DNA of 64,000 bases from Pseudonocardia alaniniphila (GTDB lineage Bacteria > Actinomycetota > Actinomycetes > Mycobacteriales > Pseudonocardiaceae): contig NZ_JAKXMK010000011.1 of assembly GCF_022524485.1 (NCBI RefSeq), forward strand, positions 124,001 to 188,000, given 5' to 3'. Below the pieces are notes generated by a model that was not told the origin of the DNA, did not search any database, and saw only the letters and a program-made list of their open reading frames with translations. The translations under genes were made by a program, and so were the position numbers. Positions 1-6,729 of the stretch are shown piece after piece; the first letter of the stretch is position 1, and each line of letters starts with the position of its first letter.

Positions 1-83
1 CCCGCGCCCGCGCACACCAGCAACGCATCGGCGCCTGCGATCAGTGCAGCGGCTGCCGATGCCTGGGCGGGCTCAGGGCGCAA
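1..83 (-). CDS. Sir2-family NAD-dependent deacetylase, N-terminal fragment (runs off the window)
   Basis: The minus strand encodes an open stretch ending in AGADALLVCAGAG at the window edge. This matches the start of the Rossmann domain in Sir2-like NAD-dependent protein deacylases, where the A-x-x-LLV-x-AGAG block begins NAD binding. The first plausible start in frame is a TTG at 83, with no clear ribosome binding site. Only about 27 residues are visible, so the catalytic His and zinc cysteines cannot be checked. Family assignment rests on this one motif. Confidence 0.45.
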   Translation of the reverse strand, partial: MRPEPAQASAAAALIAGADALLVCAGA

Positions 84-89
84 GGAGGT

Positions 90-395
90 TCAGGACGCGG
101 TGGAACGCTGCACTACCTCGAACTCGAGCAGGGACGCCCCGGTGGCCACGGGCTTGGCGCGCTCGCCGCCGTGCGCCTCCGCTGCCGGGCCGTTGCGCCA
201 GGCCTGGAACGACTCCTCGTCCTCCCAGTGGGTGAGCACGAAGTAGCGGGTCTCGCCCTTGACCGGCCGCAGCAGCTCGAACGAGATGAAGCCGGGCTGC
301 CCGTCTACTGCGTGCAGCCGGTTGGCGAACCGCTTCTCCAGCTCGGGTCCTGCGCCCTCGGGCACCTCGATCGCATTGATCTTTACAACTGCCAT
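90..395 (-). CDS. mhuD: MhuD-type heme-degrading monooxygenase
   Basis: The 101-residue protein is a single ABM-fold domain. It begins MAVVKINAIEVPEGAGPELE and contains GFISFELLRPVKG and a YFVLTHWEDEESFQAW block, closely resembling M. tuberculosis MhuD (Rv3592) as I recall it. MhuD opens heme without releasing CO and frees iron, and acts as a cytoplasmic homodimer. The ATG at 395 was chosen because everything upstream in the frame is low-complexity and family members start at this Met. It is divergent from the hydrolase at 415, a pairing also found in mycobacteria, with only 19 bp between the start codons, so the promoters must overlap or be leaderless. Confidence 0.94.
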   Translation of the reverse strand: MAVVKINAIEVPEGAGPELEKRFANRLHAVDGQPGFISFELLRPVKGETRYFVLTHWEDEESFQAWRNGPAAEAHGGERAKPVATGASLLEFEVVQRSTAS

Positions 396-414
396 GGGAC
401 CTAGGCTAGCCGGG

Positions 415-1203
415 ATGCGGCGGCGAATGCTGACCAGCGACGGCCTGCAGCTCGCGGTCGTCGAGTTCGGCGGGCAGGGCACCCCGATCGTGGTGCTGCA
501 CGGGCTGATGGGCAGGGCGACGACCTGGTGGCCGGTGGCGCAGTGGCTCGTCGCGCACGGACGCGTGCTCGGCTTGGACGCCCGCGGCCACGGCAGATCC
601 GAAGCGCGGGCACCGTGGACCACCGAGCGCATGACGGCCGACGTCGCCGAGCTGCTCGGCGAGGTCGGACCGGCCGTGGTGGTCGGGCACTCGATGGGCG
701 GGCTGCACGGACTCGTGCTCGCCGCGCGGCATCCGGAGCTGGTGCGGGCGCTCGTCGTCGAGGACATGGGCGTGGATTTCCGCGGCCGCAGCGCCGAGGA
801 CGCCCAGGCCTGGTTCGGCGCGCTCCCGCAGCCCTTCCCGTCGCTCGCCGCGGTCCGCCGCGCCTTCGGCTGGCCTCGTCCCGAGTTCGGCGACTACATG
901 GCGGAGTGCGTCGAGGAACGCCTGGACGGCTACCACCTGCTGGCCCAGGTGGAGTATGCGACCGCGATCGCAGCGGAGTGGGCGGAGCTCGATCACTGGG
1001 ACGCCCTGGCCGCGGTTCGCTGTCCGGTGCTGCTGGTCGAGGCCGAGGACAGCATCGTGCCTGCCGGGCAGATGACCGAGATGGCGCGTCGTATGGCGGC
1101 GGCGGACCACGTGCGGATCCCGGGGACGGGCCACCTCGTGCAGTCCGGCGATCCGGAGGCGTACCGGTCGGCGGTGGAGTCATTCCTGAGTACTCACATG
1201 TGA
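415..1203 (+). CDS. alpha/beta hydrolase (Rv3591c-like)
   Basis: The 262-residue alpha/beta hydrolase has an oxyanion-hole HGLMG at about residue 28, a nucleophile elbow GHSMGG at about 88, an acid in the VEAEDSIVP segment and a late GTGHLVQ histidine, so the catalytic triad looks complete. The substrate is unknown. Its place beside mhuD matches Rv3591c of M. tuberculosis. The start at 415 (MRRRM) gives a normal N-terminus; ATG 427 is an alternative. The last codons overlap a PadR-type double palindrome, and the stop lies about 24 bp upstream of the PadR start, so hydrolase, PadR and deformylase may be co-transcribed. Confidence 0.9.
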   Translation: MRRRMLTSDGLQLAVVEFGGQGTPIVVLHGLMGRATTWWPVAQWLVAHGRVLGLDARGHGRSEARAPWTTERMTADVAELLGEVGPAVVVGHSMGGLHGLVLAARHPELVRALVVEDMGVDFRGRSAEDAQAWFGALPQPFPSLAAVRRAFGWPRPEFGDYMAECVEERLDGYHLLAQVEYATAIAAEWAELDHWDALAAVRCPVLLVEAEDSIVPAGQMTEMARRMAAADHVRIPGTGHLVQSGDPEAYRSAVESFLSTHM

Positions 1204-1210
1204 GTACTCA
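1187..1210. promoter_or_regulatory. 24-bp perfect palindrome, probable PadR operator
   Basis: Two copies of the 10-bp palindrome TGAGTACTCA are separated by CATG, which makes the whole 24 bp perfectly self-complementary. It covers the stop codon of the hydrolase and lies 16 bp upstream of the chosen PadR start. PadR proteins are dimers that bind such dyads and usually repress themselves, so an autoregulatory operator is the natural reading. Confidence 0.75.
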
Positions 1211-1226
1211 TGCTTTACTGCGGCCC

Positions 1227-1793
1227 GTGAATCCCACCCGGCTGTTCGTCCTGAGTGCACTCGCGAAGCGCGGCGCGATGTACGGCCATCAGATCCGCCG
1301 CGATGCCCGCGTCGATCGGGCCGAGCTCTGGTCCGACGTCCGCCCCGGCTCGCTGTACGGCGCTCTGCACCGGCTCGAGGGCGAGGGACTCGTGCGGGCG
1401 TTGCGCACCGAGCAGGAGGGCAACATGCCTGCACGCACCGTCTACGAGATCACCACCGAGGGCAGGCGTGAGCTGCACGTTCTCCAGACGGAGGCCTTCG
1501 AGGAGGTCCAGTTCCGGCCCGACCCGGTGGATCTCGCGCTCGCCACCGGCTCGGACGTCGACGAGGCCACGTTGCGCGGCTATCTCGTCGACCGGAAACG
1601 GGCGCTGTCGGCACGGCTGTCCCAGTTGGATCATCTGCACGACCGTGCGTGGCCGGACCAGACCGTGGCCGACGATCTCGTGGTCGAGCACGCCCGGCTG
1701 CGGCTACGGGCGGAGCTGGAATGGCACGAGATGGTGATCGACCAGCTCGGCAAGCTCACCGCCGCGACCGAGACCCAGGAGATCGGACGATGA
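1227..1793 (+). CDS. PadR-family transcriptional regulator
   Basis: The 188-residue protein has the PadR winged helix (VNPTRLFVLSALAKRG, MYGHQI, then WSDVRPGSLYGALHRLEGEGLV) and a C-terminal helical region with VDLALATGSDVDEATL, as in the long PadR subfamily with a C-terminal dimer domain (Vir_act_alpha_C). The GTG at 1227 is chosen because related proteins begin at this N-P-T-R-L block. An in-frame GTG at 1200 would start inside the palindrome and overlap the hydrolase stop, and remains possible. The stop overlaps the def start in ATGA, so the two are translationally coupled. The signal that lifts repression is unknown. Confidence 0.9.
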   Translation: MNPTRLFVLSALAKRGAMYGHQIRRDARVDRAELWSDVRPGSLYGALHRLEGEGLVRALRTEQEGNMPARTVYEITTEGRRELHVLQTEAFEEVQFRPDPVDLALATGSDVDEATLRGYLVDRKRALSARLSQLDHLHDRAWPDQTVADDLVVEHARLRLRAELEWHEMVIDQLGKLTAATETQEIGR

Positions 1794-2275
1794 CGGTCCG
1801 GCCTCTGCGCCTCATCGGCGACCCCGTGCTGCGGATGCCGTGCAACCCCGTCACCACGTTCGACGCCCCGCTGGAAGCGCTGGTCACCGACCTGCTCGAC
1901 ACCGTGCGCCTGCCCGGACGGGCCGGCCTGGCCGCCAACCAGATCGGGGTGGCGCTCGCAGCGTTCTCCTATGACGTCGACGATCGGTTCGGCTACGTGC
2001 TCAACCCGCGCCTCGTCGAGACCGACGGCGAGTACGACGGCGACGAGGCGTGCCTGTCCGTGCCGGGGGTGCACGCCCGGCGGCTCCGTGCTGCCTACGC
2101 GCATGTGGAGGGTGTCGACCTCGACGGGCGCCCCGTGTCGATCGAGGGCACCGGCGAGCTGGCCCGTTGCCTGCAACATGAGACCGACCACCTACGCGGC
2201 GAGCTCTACATCGACGCTCTCACCGGGGAGCGTCGGCGCGACGCCATGCGGATGCTGCGACGCGCCCGGGTCTGA
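1790..2275 (+). CDS. def: peptide deformylase
   Basis: The 161-residue metalloenzyme removes the N-formyl group from nascent proteins. All three family motifs are present: GLAANQIGV (motif I, about residue 45), EACLSVPG (motif II, usually EGCLS) and QHETDHLRG (motif III). The Cys of motif II and the two His of motif III bind the metal and the Glu is catalytic. The Gly-to-Ala change in motif II is seen in some type-III-like or secondary deformylases. The ATG at 1790 overlaps the PadR stop. Placement under PadR rather than beside fmt suggests a second, inducible deformylase; this is inference. Confidence 0.92.
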   Translation: MTVRPLRLIGDPVLRMPCNPVTTFDAPLEALVTDLLDTVRLPGRAGLAANQIGVALAAFSYDVDDRFGYVLNPRLVETDGEYDGDEACLSVPGVHARRLRAAYAHVEGVDLDGRPVSIEGTGELARCLQHETDHLRGELYIDALTGERRRDAMRMLRRARV

Positions 2276-2367
2276 GCGACCGCGAATCGTGATCGACTCC
2301 GAGTGGTGATGATCGTCTGGCGGTGTGACGATGCATGGGCTTCGCAATGGGGGGAAGGGGACGGCCC

Positions 2368-3777
2368 GTGGCCGAGGTGGACACCGCTCTGAGCTCAGGT
2401 TTGAAGAACCGGCACGTCACCATGATCAGCATCGCGGGGGTGATCGGGGCTGGTCTGTTCGTCGGCTCGTCTGCCGCGATCGCGACGGCGGGTCCCGCCG
2501 TCCTCATCTCCTACGCGTTCGCGGGCCTGCTCGTCGTGCTCGTCATGCGGATGCTCGGCGAGATGGCGGCGGCGCAGCCCGACTCCGGGTCGTTCTCCAC
2601 CTACGCCGACCGCGCGATCGGCCGATGGGCCGGGTTCAGCGTCGGATGGCTGTACTGGTGGTTCTGGGTGCTGGTGATCCCGCTCGAGGCCACCGCCGCG
2701 GCCACGATCCTCAACTCGTGGATACCCGCCGTTGCCCAATGGGTGTGGGCGCTGGCGATCACACTGGCCCTCACGGCCACGAACCTGTTCAACGTCGCCA
2801 AGTACGGCGAGTTCGAGTTCTGGTTCGCGCTGCTCAAGGTCGTCGCGATCATCGCGTTCATCGCCATCGGTGTGCTGGCGGTGCTCGGTCTACTGCCGGG
2901 CAGCGATGTCAGCGGCGCGTCCCGGCTGTTCGACCAGGGCGGCTTCCTGCCGAACGGCATCGGCGCCGTGGTCGCCGCGGTGCTCACCACGATGTTCAGC
3001 TTCATGGGCACCGAGATCGTCACGATCGCGGCCGCGGAGTCGGAGAAGCCCGCCGAGCAGATCGGCCGCGCCACCCGTTCGGTGATCTGGCGGATCTCGG
3101 TGTTCTATCTGGCGTCGATCCTGATCGTCGTCGCCCTGGTGCCGTGGAACAGCCCAGCGCTCGCGGAAGCTGGCTCCTACCAGGCGGCACTGCAGGTCAT
3201 GGGCGTTCCCGGCGCCAAGGCGATCGTCGACGTCGTCGTGCTGGTCGCGGTCGCGAGCTGCCTCAACTCGGCGCTGTACACGGCGTCGCGGATGATCTAC
3301 TCGCTCGGCCGTCGCGGCCAGGCGCCGAGTGCCGTGATGCGCACGACGGCGGACGGCGTGCCTCGCGTCGCCGTGCTCGCCTCCACCGCCATCGGCTTTC
3401 TCGTCGTGATCGCCAACTACCTGGTGCCAGAGGCGGTCTTCACCACGCTGCTCGCCACGTCCGGGGCGATCGCGCTGCTCGTCTACCTGGTGGTGGCGGT
3501 GTCCCAGCTGCGGCTGCGCGCGAAGCTGGAGCAGGAGGGCGCTCACATGCCGGTGCGGATGTGGGCCTACCCGTGGCTGACGTGGGCCGTCGTGATCGTG
3601 ATCCCGGTGATGCTCATCTACATGGCCACCCGGGAGTCGTCGCGGTTCGACCTGGCGATGACCGCGCTGATCGCCGTGGTGGTCGTCGTGATCGGGATCG
3701 TGACCTCCCGCCGCGGCCGGCGGTCAGCCGATCTCCACCTCGACGACACGCGCGCGGACCGGAGTGACCGGGTGTAG
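2368..3777 (+). CDS. amino acid/GABA permease, APC superfamily
   Basis: The 469-residue protein has about 12 membrane segments and the APC signature near the N-terminus (SSGLKNRHVTMISIAGVIGAGLFVGSS). This places it in the amino-acid transporter family of GabP, AnsP and ProY, which import amino acids with protons. GTG 2368 is preferred because a purine-rich GGGGGGAAGGGG lies 7 to 19 bases upstream; ATG 2335 would add 11 residues. The last 54 bases overlap the converging 2H-like gene. The substrate cannot be fixed; similarity looks closest to GABA-type permeases. Confidence 0.9.
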   Translation: MAEVDTALSSGLKNRHVTMISIAGVIGAGLFVGSSAAIATAGPAVLISYAFAGLLVVLVMRMLGEMAAAQPDSGSFSTYADRAIGRWAGFSVGWLYWWFWVLVIPLEATAAATILNSWIPAVAQWVWALAITLALTATNLFNVAKYGEFEFWFALLKVVAIIAFIAIGVLAVLGLLPGSDVSGASRLFDQGGFLPNGIGAVVAAVLTTMFSFMGTEIVTIAAAESEKPAEQIGRATRSVIWRISVFYLASILIVVALVPWNSPALAEAGSYQAALQVMGVPGAKAIVDVVVLVAVASCLNSALYTASRMIYSLGRRGQAPSAVMRTTADGVPRVAVLASTAIGFLVVIANYLVPEAVFTTLLATSGAIALLVYLVVAVSQLRLRAKLEQEGAHMPVRMWAYPWLTWAVVIVIPVMLIYMATRESSRFDLAMTALIAVVVVVIGIVTSRRGRRSADLHLDDTRADRSDRV

Positions 3778-4182
3778 CGCGGCGAACGCGTCGGCGGGGC
3801 GTTCCTCGGACAGTACGCAGTGCGGCAGCCACGTGCCGGGCAGGTAGGCGGCGACGGGCGCGCGCACCCGGCCGGCCAGCGCGTCGTGCACTGCGGCGTG
3901 CACGGCGAGAAGCTCCGCGTCCACCACGGCAGCCAGCACGAGCTCATCGGCGCGCCCGGCCACGGTGCCCAGCGTGGCGAGCCAGATCGAGGGCAGGGCC
4001 AGCAGCCGCAGTTCGGCCGCCAGTGCGTCCCTGGCCGGCTGAGGTACGGCCCCCGCGGCCGCGACGGTGACGGCGGGTGTGTCGGTCGGCACCGCGAGCC
4101 CCAGCGACCGCAACCGCGCCCGGAGCGACTCCACCTGGGCACATGCGTCGTCGTCCAGCCGGAAACGGACCGTCTGCGCCAT
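3724..4182 (-). CDS. degenerate 2H phosphoesterase / 2'-5' RNA ligase-like protein
   Basis: The 152-residue protein has the layout of the 2H superfamily: an N-terminal strand (MAQTVRFRLDDDACAQVESL), a region where the first H-x-T/S motif should fall, a long helix and a second motif. The second motif is recognisable as LPHCVLSE near residue 118. The first aligns with PAVTVA, where the usual His appears to be Ala. With one catalytic His missing the enzyme may be inactive or a binding protein. The ATG at 4182 lies two bases past the mutY stop, so translation is probably coupled. Assignment is moderate. Confidence 0.6.
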   Translation of the reverse strand: MAQTVRFRLDDDACAQVESLRARLRSLGLAVPTDTPAVTVAAAGAVPQPARDALAAELRLLALPSIWLATLGTVAGRADELVLAAVVDAELLAVHAAVHDALAGRVRAPVAAYLPGTWLPHCVLSEERPADAFAALHPVTPVRARVVEVEIG

Positions 4183-4184
4183 CG

Positions 4185-5075
4185 TCAGGCGGGCAGCGCG
4201 AAGCGGCCGTCGTCGTGCTGCTCGGCGAGGCCGTCCACGAGCAGTGAATGCAGGCAGCGATCCCGCTGCGCCGCATCCGACCAGGCCGCGTCCAGCGCCG
4301 CCCGCTCGACGGGGCCCGGCGCGTCGCGCAGCACGTCGAGCAGCCTGCCGCGGACCTGCCGGTCGGTGCCGGCGAACGCCTGCACCGGCTTGCGCGGCCC
4401 GGAGTATTCGGGCCGGCCTGCCGCCTGCCATGCGCAGACCGAGCGGACGGGACAGGCGCTGCAGCGCGGACCACGGGCGATGCAGACCACGGCGCCCAGC
4501 TCCATCAGCCCGGCCGATATCACCGCGGCCGACGCATCGTCGCCCGGGAGCAGCGCATCGACATCGGCGAGATCGGCGGTGGTGCGCGCCGGTCCCGCGT
4601 CTCCGCGGCCGTGCACGGCACGGGCCACTACCCGCCGGACGTTCGTGTCGACCACCGGGCACCGCCTGCCGTACCCGAAAGCCGCGATCGCACGGGCCGT
4701 GTACGAGCCGATGCCGGGCAACGCCTCCAGCGCGTTCACGTCCGACGGCACGACGTCGCCGTGCGCCCGGGCGATCTCCGCGGCCGCCTCGTGCAGACGC
4801 AGGGCCCGGCGCGGGTAGCCGAGCTTGCCCCAGGCCCGCAGGACATCTGCCCGCGGCGCCGCAGCCAGTGCCGACGGGACCGGCCACCTGTCCATCCATG
4901 CCGTCCACACCGGCTCGACGCGCGCCACCGGCGTCTGCTGGAGCATGAACTCACTCACCATGACGCCCCACGGAGTGGTCTCCGGACGGCGCCATGGCAG
5001 ATCCCGGGCGGACGCGCGGTACCAGTCGAGCACGAGAGCGGGCAGTGACACGGTCGACGATCGTGCCACTGCCAC
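4185..5075 (-). CDS. mutY: A/G-specific adenine glycosylase
   Basis: The 296-residue MutY excises adenine mispaired with 8-oxoguanine. The sequence shows PWRRPETTPWGVMVSEFMLQQTPV, the helix-hairpin-helix LPGIGSYTARAIAAFGYG and VVDTNVRR, with the catalytic Asp in the ALLPG/VVDTN region of the family. The iron-sulfur ligands are C-x6-C-x2-C-x5-C in VVCIARGPRCSACPVRSVC. The C-terminus is short, without a clear full MutT-like domain, as in actinobacterial MutY. GTG 5075 has AGGA upstream; GTG 5069 is a close alternative. It lies 10 bp after the carbonic anhydrase gene and is followed immediately by the 2H-like gene. Confidence 0.96.
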   Translation of the reverse strand: MAVARSSTVSLPALVLDWYRASARDLPWRRPETTPWGVMVSEFMLQQTPVARVEPVWTAWMDRWPVPSALAAAPRADVLRAWGKLGYPRRALRLHEAAAEIARAHGDVVPSDVNALEALPGIGSYTARAIAAFGYGRRCPVVDTNVRRVVARAVHGRGDAGPARTTADLADVDALLPGDDASAAVISAGLMELGAVVCIARGPRCSACPVRSVCAWQAAGRPEYSGPRKPVQAFAGTDRQVRGRLLDVLRDAPGPVERAALDAAWSDAAQRDRCLHSLLVDGLAEQHDDGRFALPA

Positions 5076-5085
5076 TCTTCCTGCC

Positions 5086-5574
5086 TCAGACCACCTCGTT
5101 CAGCTTGCCCGTGGCCACGTCGAAGACGAATCCGCGCACCTGGTCGGTGTGCGGGACGAACGGGTTGGCCTTGATCCGCTTGATCGACTGGCGGACGTCC
5201 TCGTCGACGTCGGAGAAGGTCTCGACCGCCCACTCGGGCTTGATACCGGTCTCGTCCTGGATGCTCTTCTTGAACTCGTCGTCGGTGAAGGTCAGCATCC
5301 CGCAGTCCGTGTGATGGATGAGGATGATCTCCCTGGTGCCGAGCAGCCGCTGGCTGATGGCCAGCGAGCGGATCTCGTCGTCGGTGACCACGCCACCGGC
5401 GTTGCGGATCACGTGGGCCTCGCCCTCGCCGAGGCCGAGGATGCCGTAGACGTTGAGCCGGGCGTCCATGCAGGCCACGACGGCGACGTTCTTGGACGGG
5501 GGCAGCGGCAACTGTCCCGCGAAGGTCTCTGCGTAACCGGCGTTGTTCGCGAGCAGTTCATCCGTGATGGACAT
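5086..5574 (-). CDS. canA: beta-carbonic anhydrase
   Basis: The 162-residue enzyme interconverts CO2 and bicarbonate. Zinc and active-site motifs are ACMDARL (Cys, Asp-Arg dyad) and HHTDCG (His and Cys ligands). Length and sequence (LANNAGYAETF, HVIRNAGGVVTDDEIRSLAISQRLLGTREII, GFVFDVATGKLNEV) resemble the 163-residue Rv1284 type more than the longer Rv3588c, although the position matches Rv3588c. The start at 5574 is supported by AGGAG six bases upstream. It heads an apparent operon with mutY. Confidence 0.95.
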   Translation of the reverse strand: MSITDELLANNAGYAETFAGQLPLPPSKNVAVVACMDARLNVYGILGLGEGEAHVIRNAGGVVTDDEIRSLAISQRLLGTREIILIHHTDCGMLTFTDDEFKKSIQDETGIKPEWAVETFSDVDEDVRQSIKRIKANPFVPHTDQVRGFVFDVATGKLNEVV

Positions 5575-5925
5575 CGGTGTCTCCTGGTTCGAAACGAGAT
5601 GCCGCAGGCGAGCGCCCACGACAGTGGGACGCGCGGAGGCCGCGTGGCGACCGGGGAACGTGCGCGGTGCGCTACGCGGCCGGGCGACAGAACTCGTCGA
5701 ACTGCATGATCCGGCGGCTCGGCCAGAAGGCCTCGAGCAGCACCGGTGTCCGGATCATGCCGAGAAGTGAACCCGCTCTGCCCTGCAGGTGCAACCCATT
5801 CAGCATGGTCAACCGCGCCAGGAGTGAACCTGCTCCGCCGACCGTGTGCAAACCGGCGCGTCGCGACGCGCCGAGGCAGGGCCAATTCCGCAACGTATGG
5901 TAATCGCTTCGATACTCTTCGTGAC
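5575..5925. other. 351-bp intergenic region
   Basis: I see no convincing gene. Two near-identical 16-mers, GTGAACCCGCTCTGCC (5767) and GTGAACCTGCTCCGCC (5824), lie 57 bp apart and could be regulatory direct repeats for one of the divergent genes. The right end carries AT-richer sequence (ATACTCT near 5912) placed to be a -10 element for a leaderless transcript of the gene at 5926. Confidence 0.4.
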
Positions 5926-6720
5926 GTGTGGGAGCCGGTTGGGCCGCTACCCGCGTCCGTCTACTGGAGGCGACGCTGGGTGGCGATCGCGTCCACGGCC
6001 ACTGTCCTCGTGATCGTGGCCTGGGCCGTCGTCATCGTGGTGGCGTCCGCAGCAACGTCCAACACCCCCACGACCCGGGCCGCAGTCCATTCAAGCGCGT
6101 CCGCTCCCCAGCAGGCCTCACCGTCCCCGGAAGTTGCGCCGGCGTCTGCCCCGCCGCCGGCGCAACCGGGGACGGTGGGGCCTGCGCCCACCGGATCCTC
6201 GCCGTCGAGCGAGCAACTGCCGCCCCCGCCCGGCGCCGCCATCGCCGCCGAGCAGTTGGTGCCCGACGACACGCCGCGCCAGTCCGTACCGGTTCCCCCG
6301 CCGGTGCCGGTGCCGCCGACCGGCCCGGTGCCATGCACGAACGCGATGCTGACGGTGGGCGCCGAGATCGATCGCCCCGAGCATCGGGTGGTGGACCGGC
6401 CGGTCCTGCGGCTCGTCGTCACAAACGTGAGCGATCAGCCGTGTATCCGGGACCTCGACTCGGCCAGGCAGGAGATCGTGGTGTGGGGGCCCGGCGGTGC
6501 GCGGATCTGGTCCAGCAACGACTGCGTCAACGCGTCCACCAGCGACCTGCGAACGCTCGTGCCCGGCCAGCCCGTGGCGTTCGCGGTGCGGTGGGCGGGG
6601 CGCACCTCGACCCCGGGATGTGCCGCACCGCGCACGGTGGTGCCGCCGGGCAGCTACAACGTGATGACCAGAGTGGACGACGCGATCAGCGCGGCAACGC
6701 CGTTCCGGCGGCTTCCCTGA
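5926..6720 (+). CDS. membrane-anchored Pro-rich protein, Rv3587c-like
   Basis: The 264-residue protein has a short cytoplasmic head, one membrane segment (about residues 17-40, WVAIASTATVLVIVAWAVVI), a long Pro/Ala/Ser linker and a C-terminal domain of about 120 residues with paired cysteines (PCTNAMLTVGAEI, DQPCIRDL, NDCVNAST, TPGCAAPRTV). Length and position match Rv3587c of M. tuberculosis, a conserved protein of unknown function. The outside domain resembles small extracellular beta-sandwich domains (DUF4232-like); disulfides are likely. GTG 5926 is chosen as the first start just before the membrane segment. It converges on radA with 9 bp between the stops. Confidence 0.8.
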   Translation: MWEPVGPLPASVYWRRRWVAIASTATVLVIVAWAVVIVVASAATSNTPTTRAAVHSSASAPQQASPSPEVAPASAPPPAQPGTVGPAPTGSSPSSEQLPPPPGAAIAAEQLVPDDTPRQSVPVPPPVPVPPTGPVPCTNAMLTVGAEIDRPEHRVVDRPVLRLVVTNVSDQPCIRDLDSARQEIVVWGPGGARIWSSNDCVNASTSDLRTLVPGQPVAFAVRWAGRTSTPGCAAPRTVVPPGSYNVMTRVDDAISAATPFRRLP

Positions 6721-6729
6721 CGGGTCGCC

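Noticed and set aside
401..1183. Long minus-strand frames opposite the hydrolase gene
   Set aside because: Arg/Pro-rich shadow frames typical of high-GC DNA; the hydrolase on the plus strand has intact catalytic motifs.
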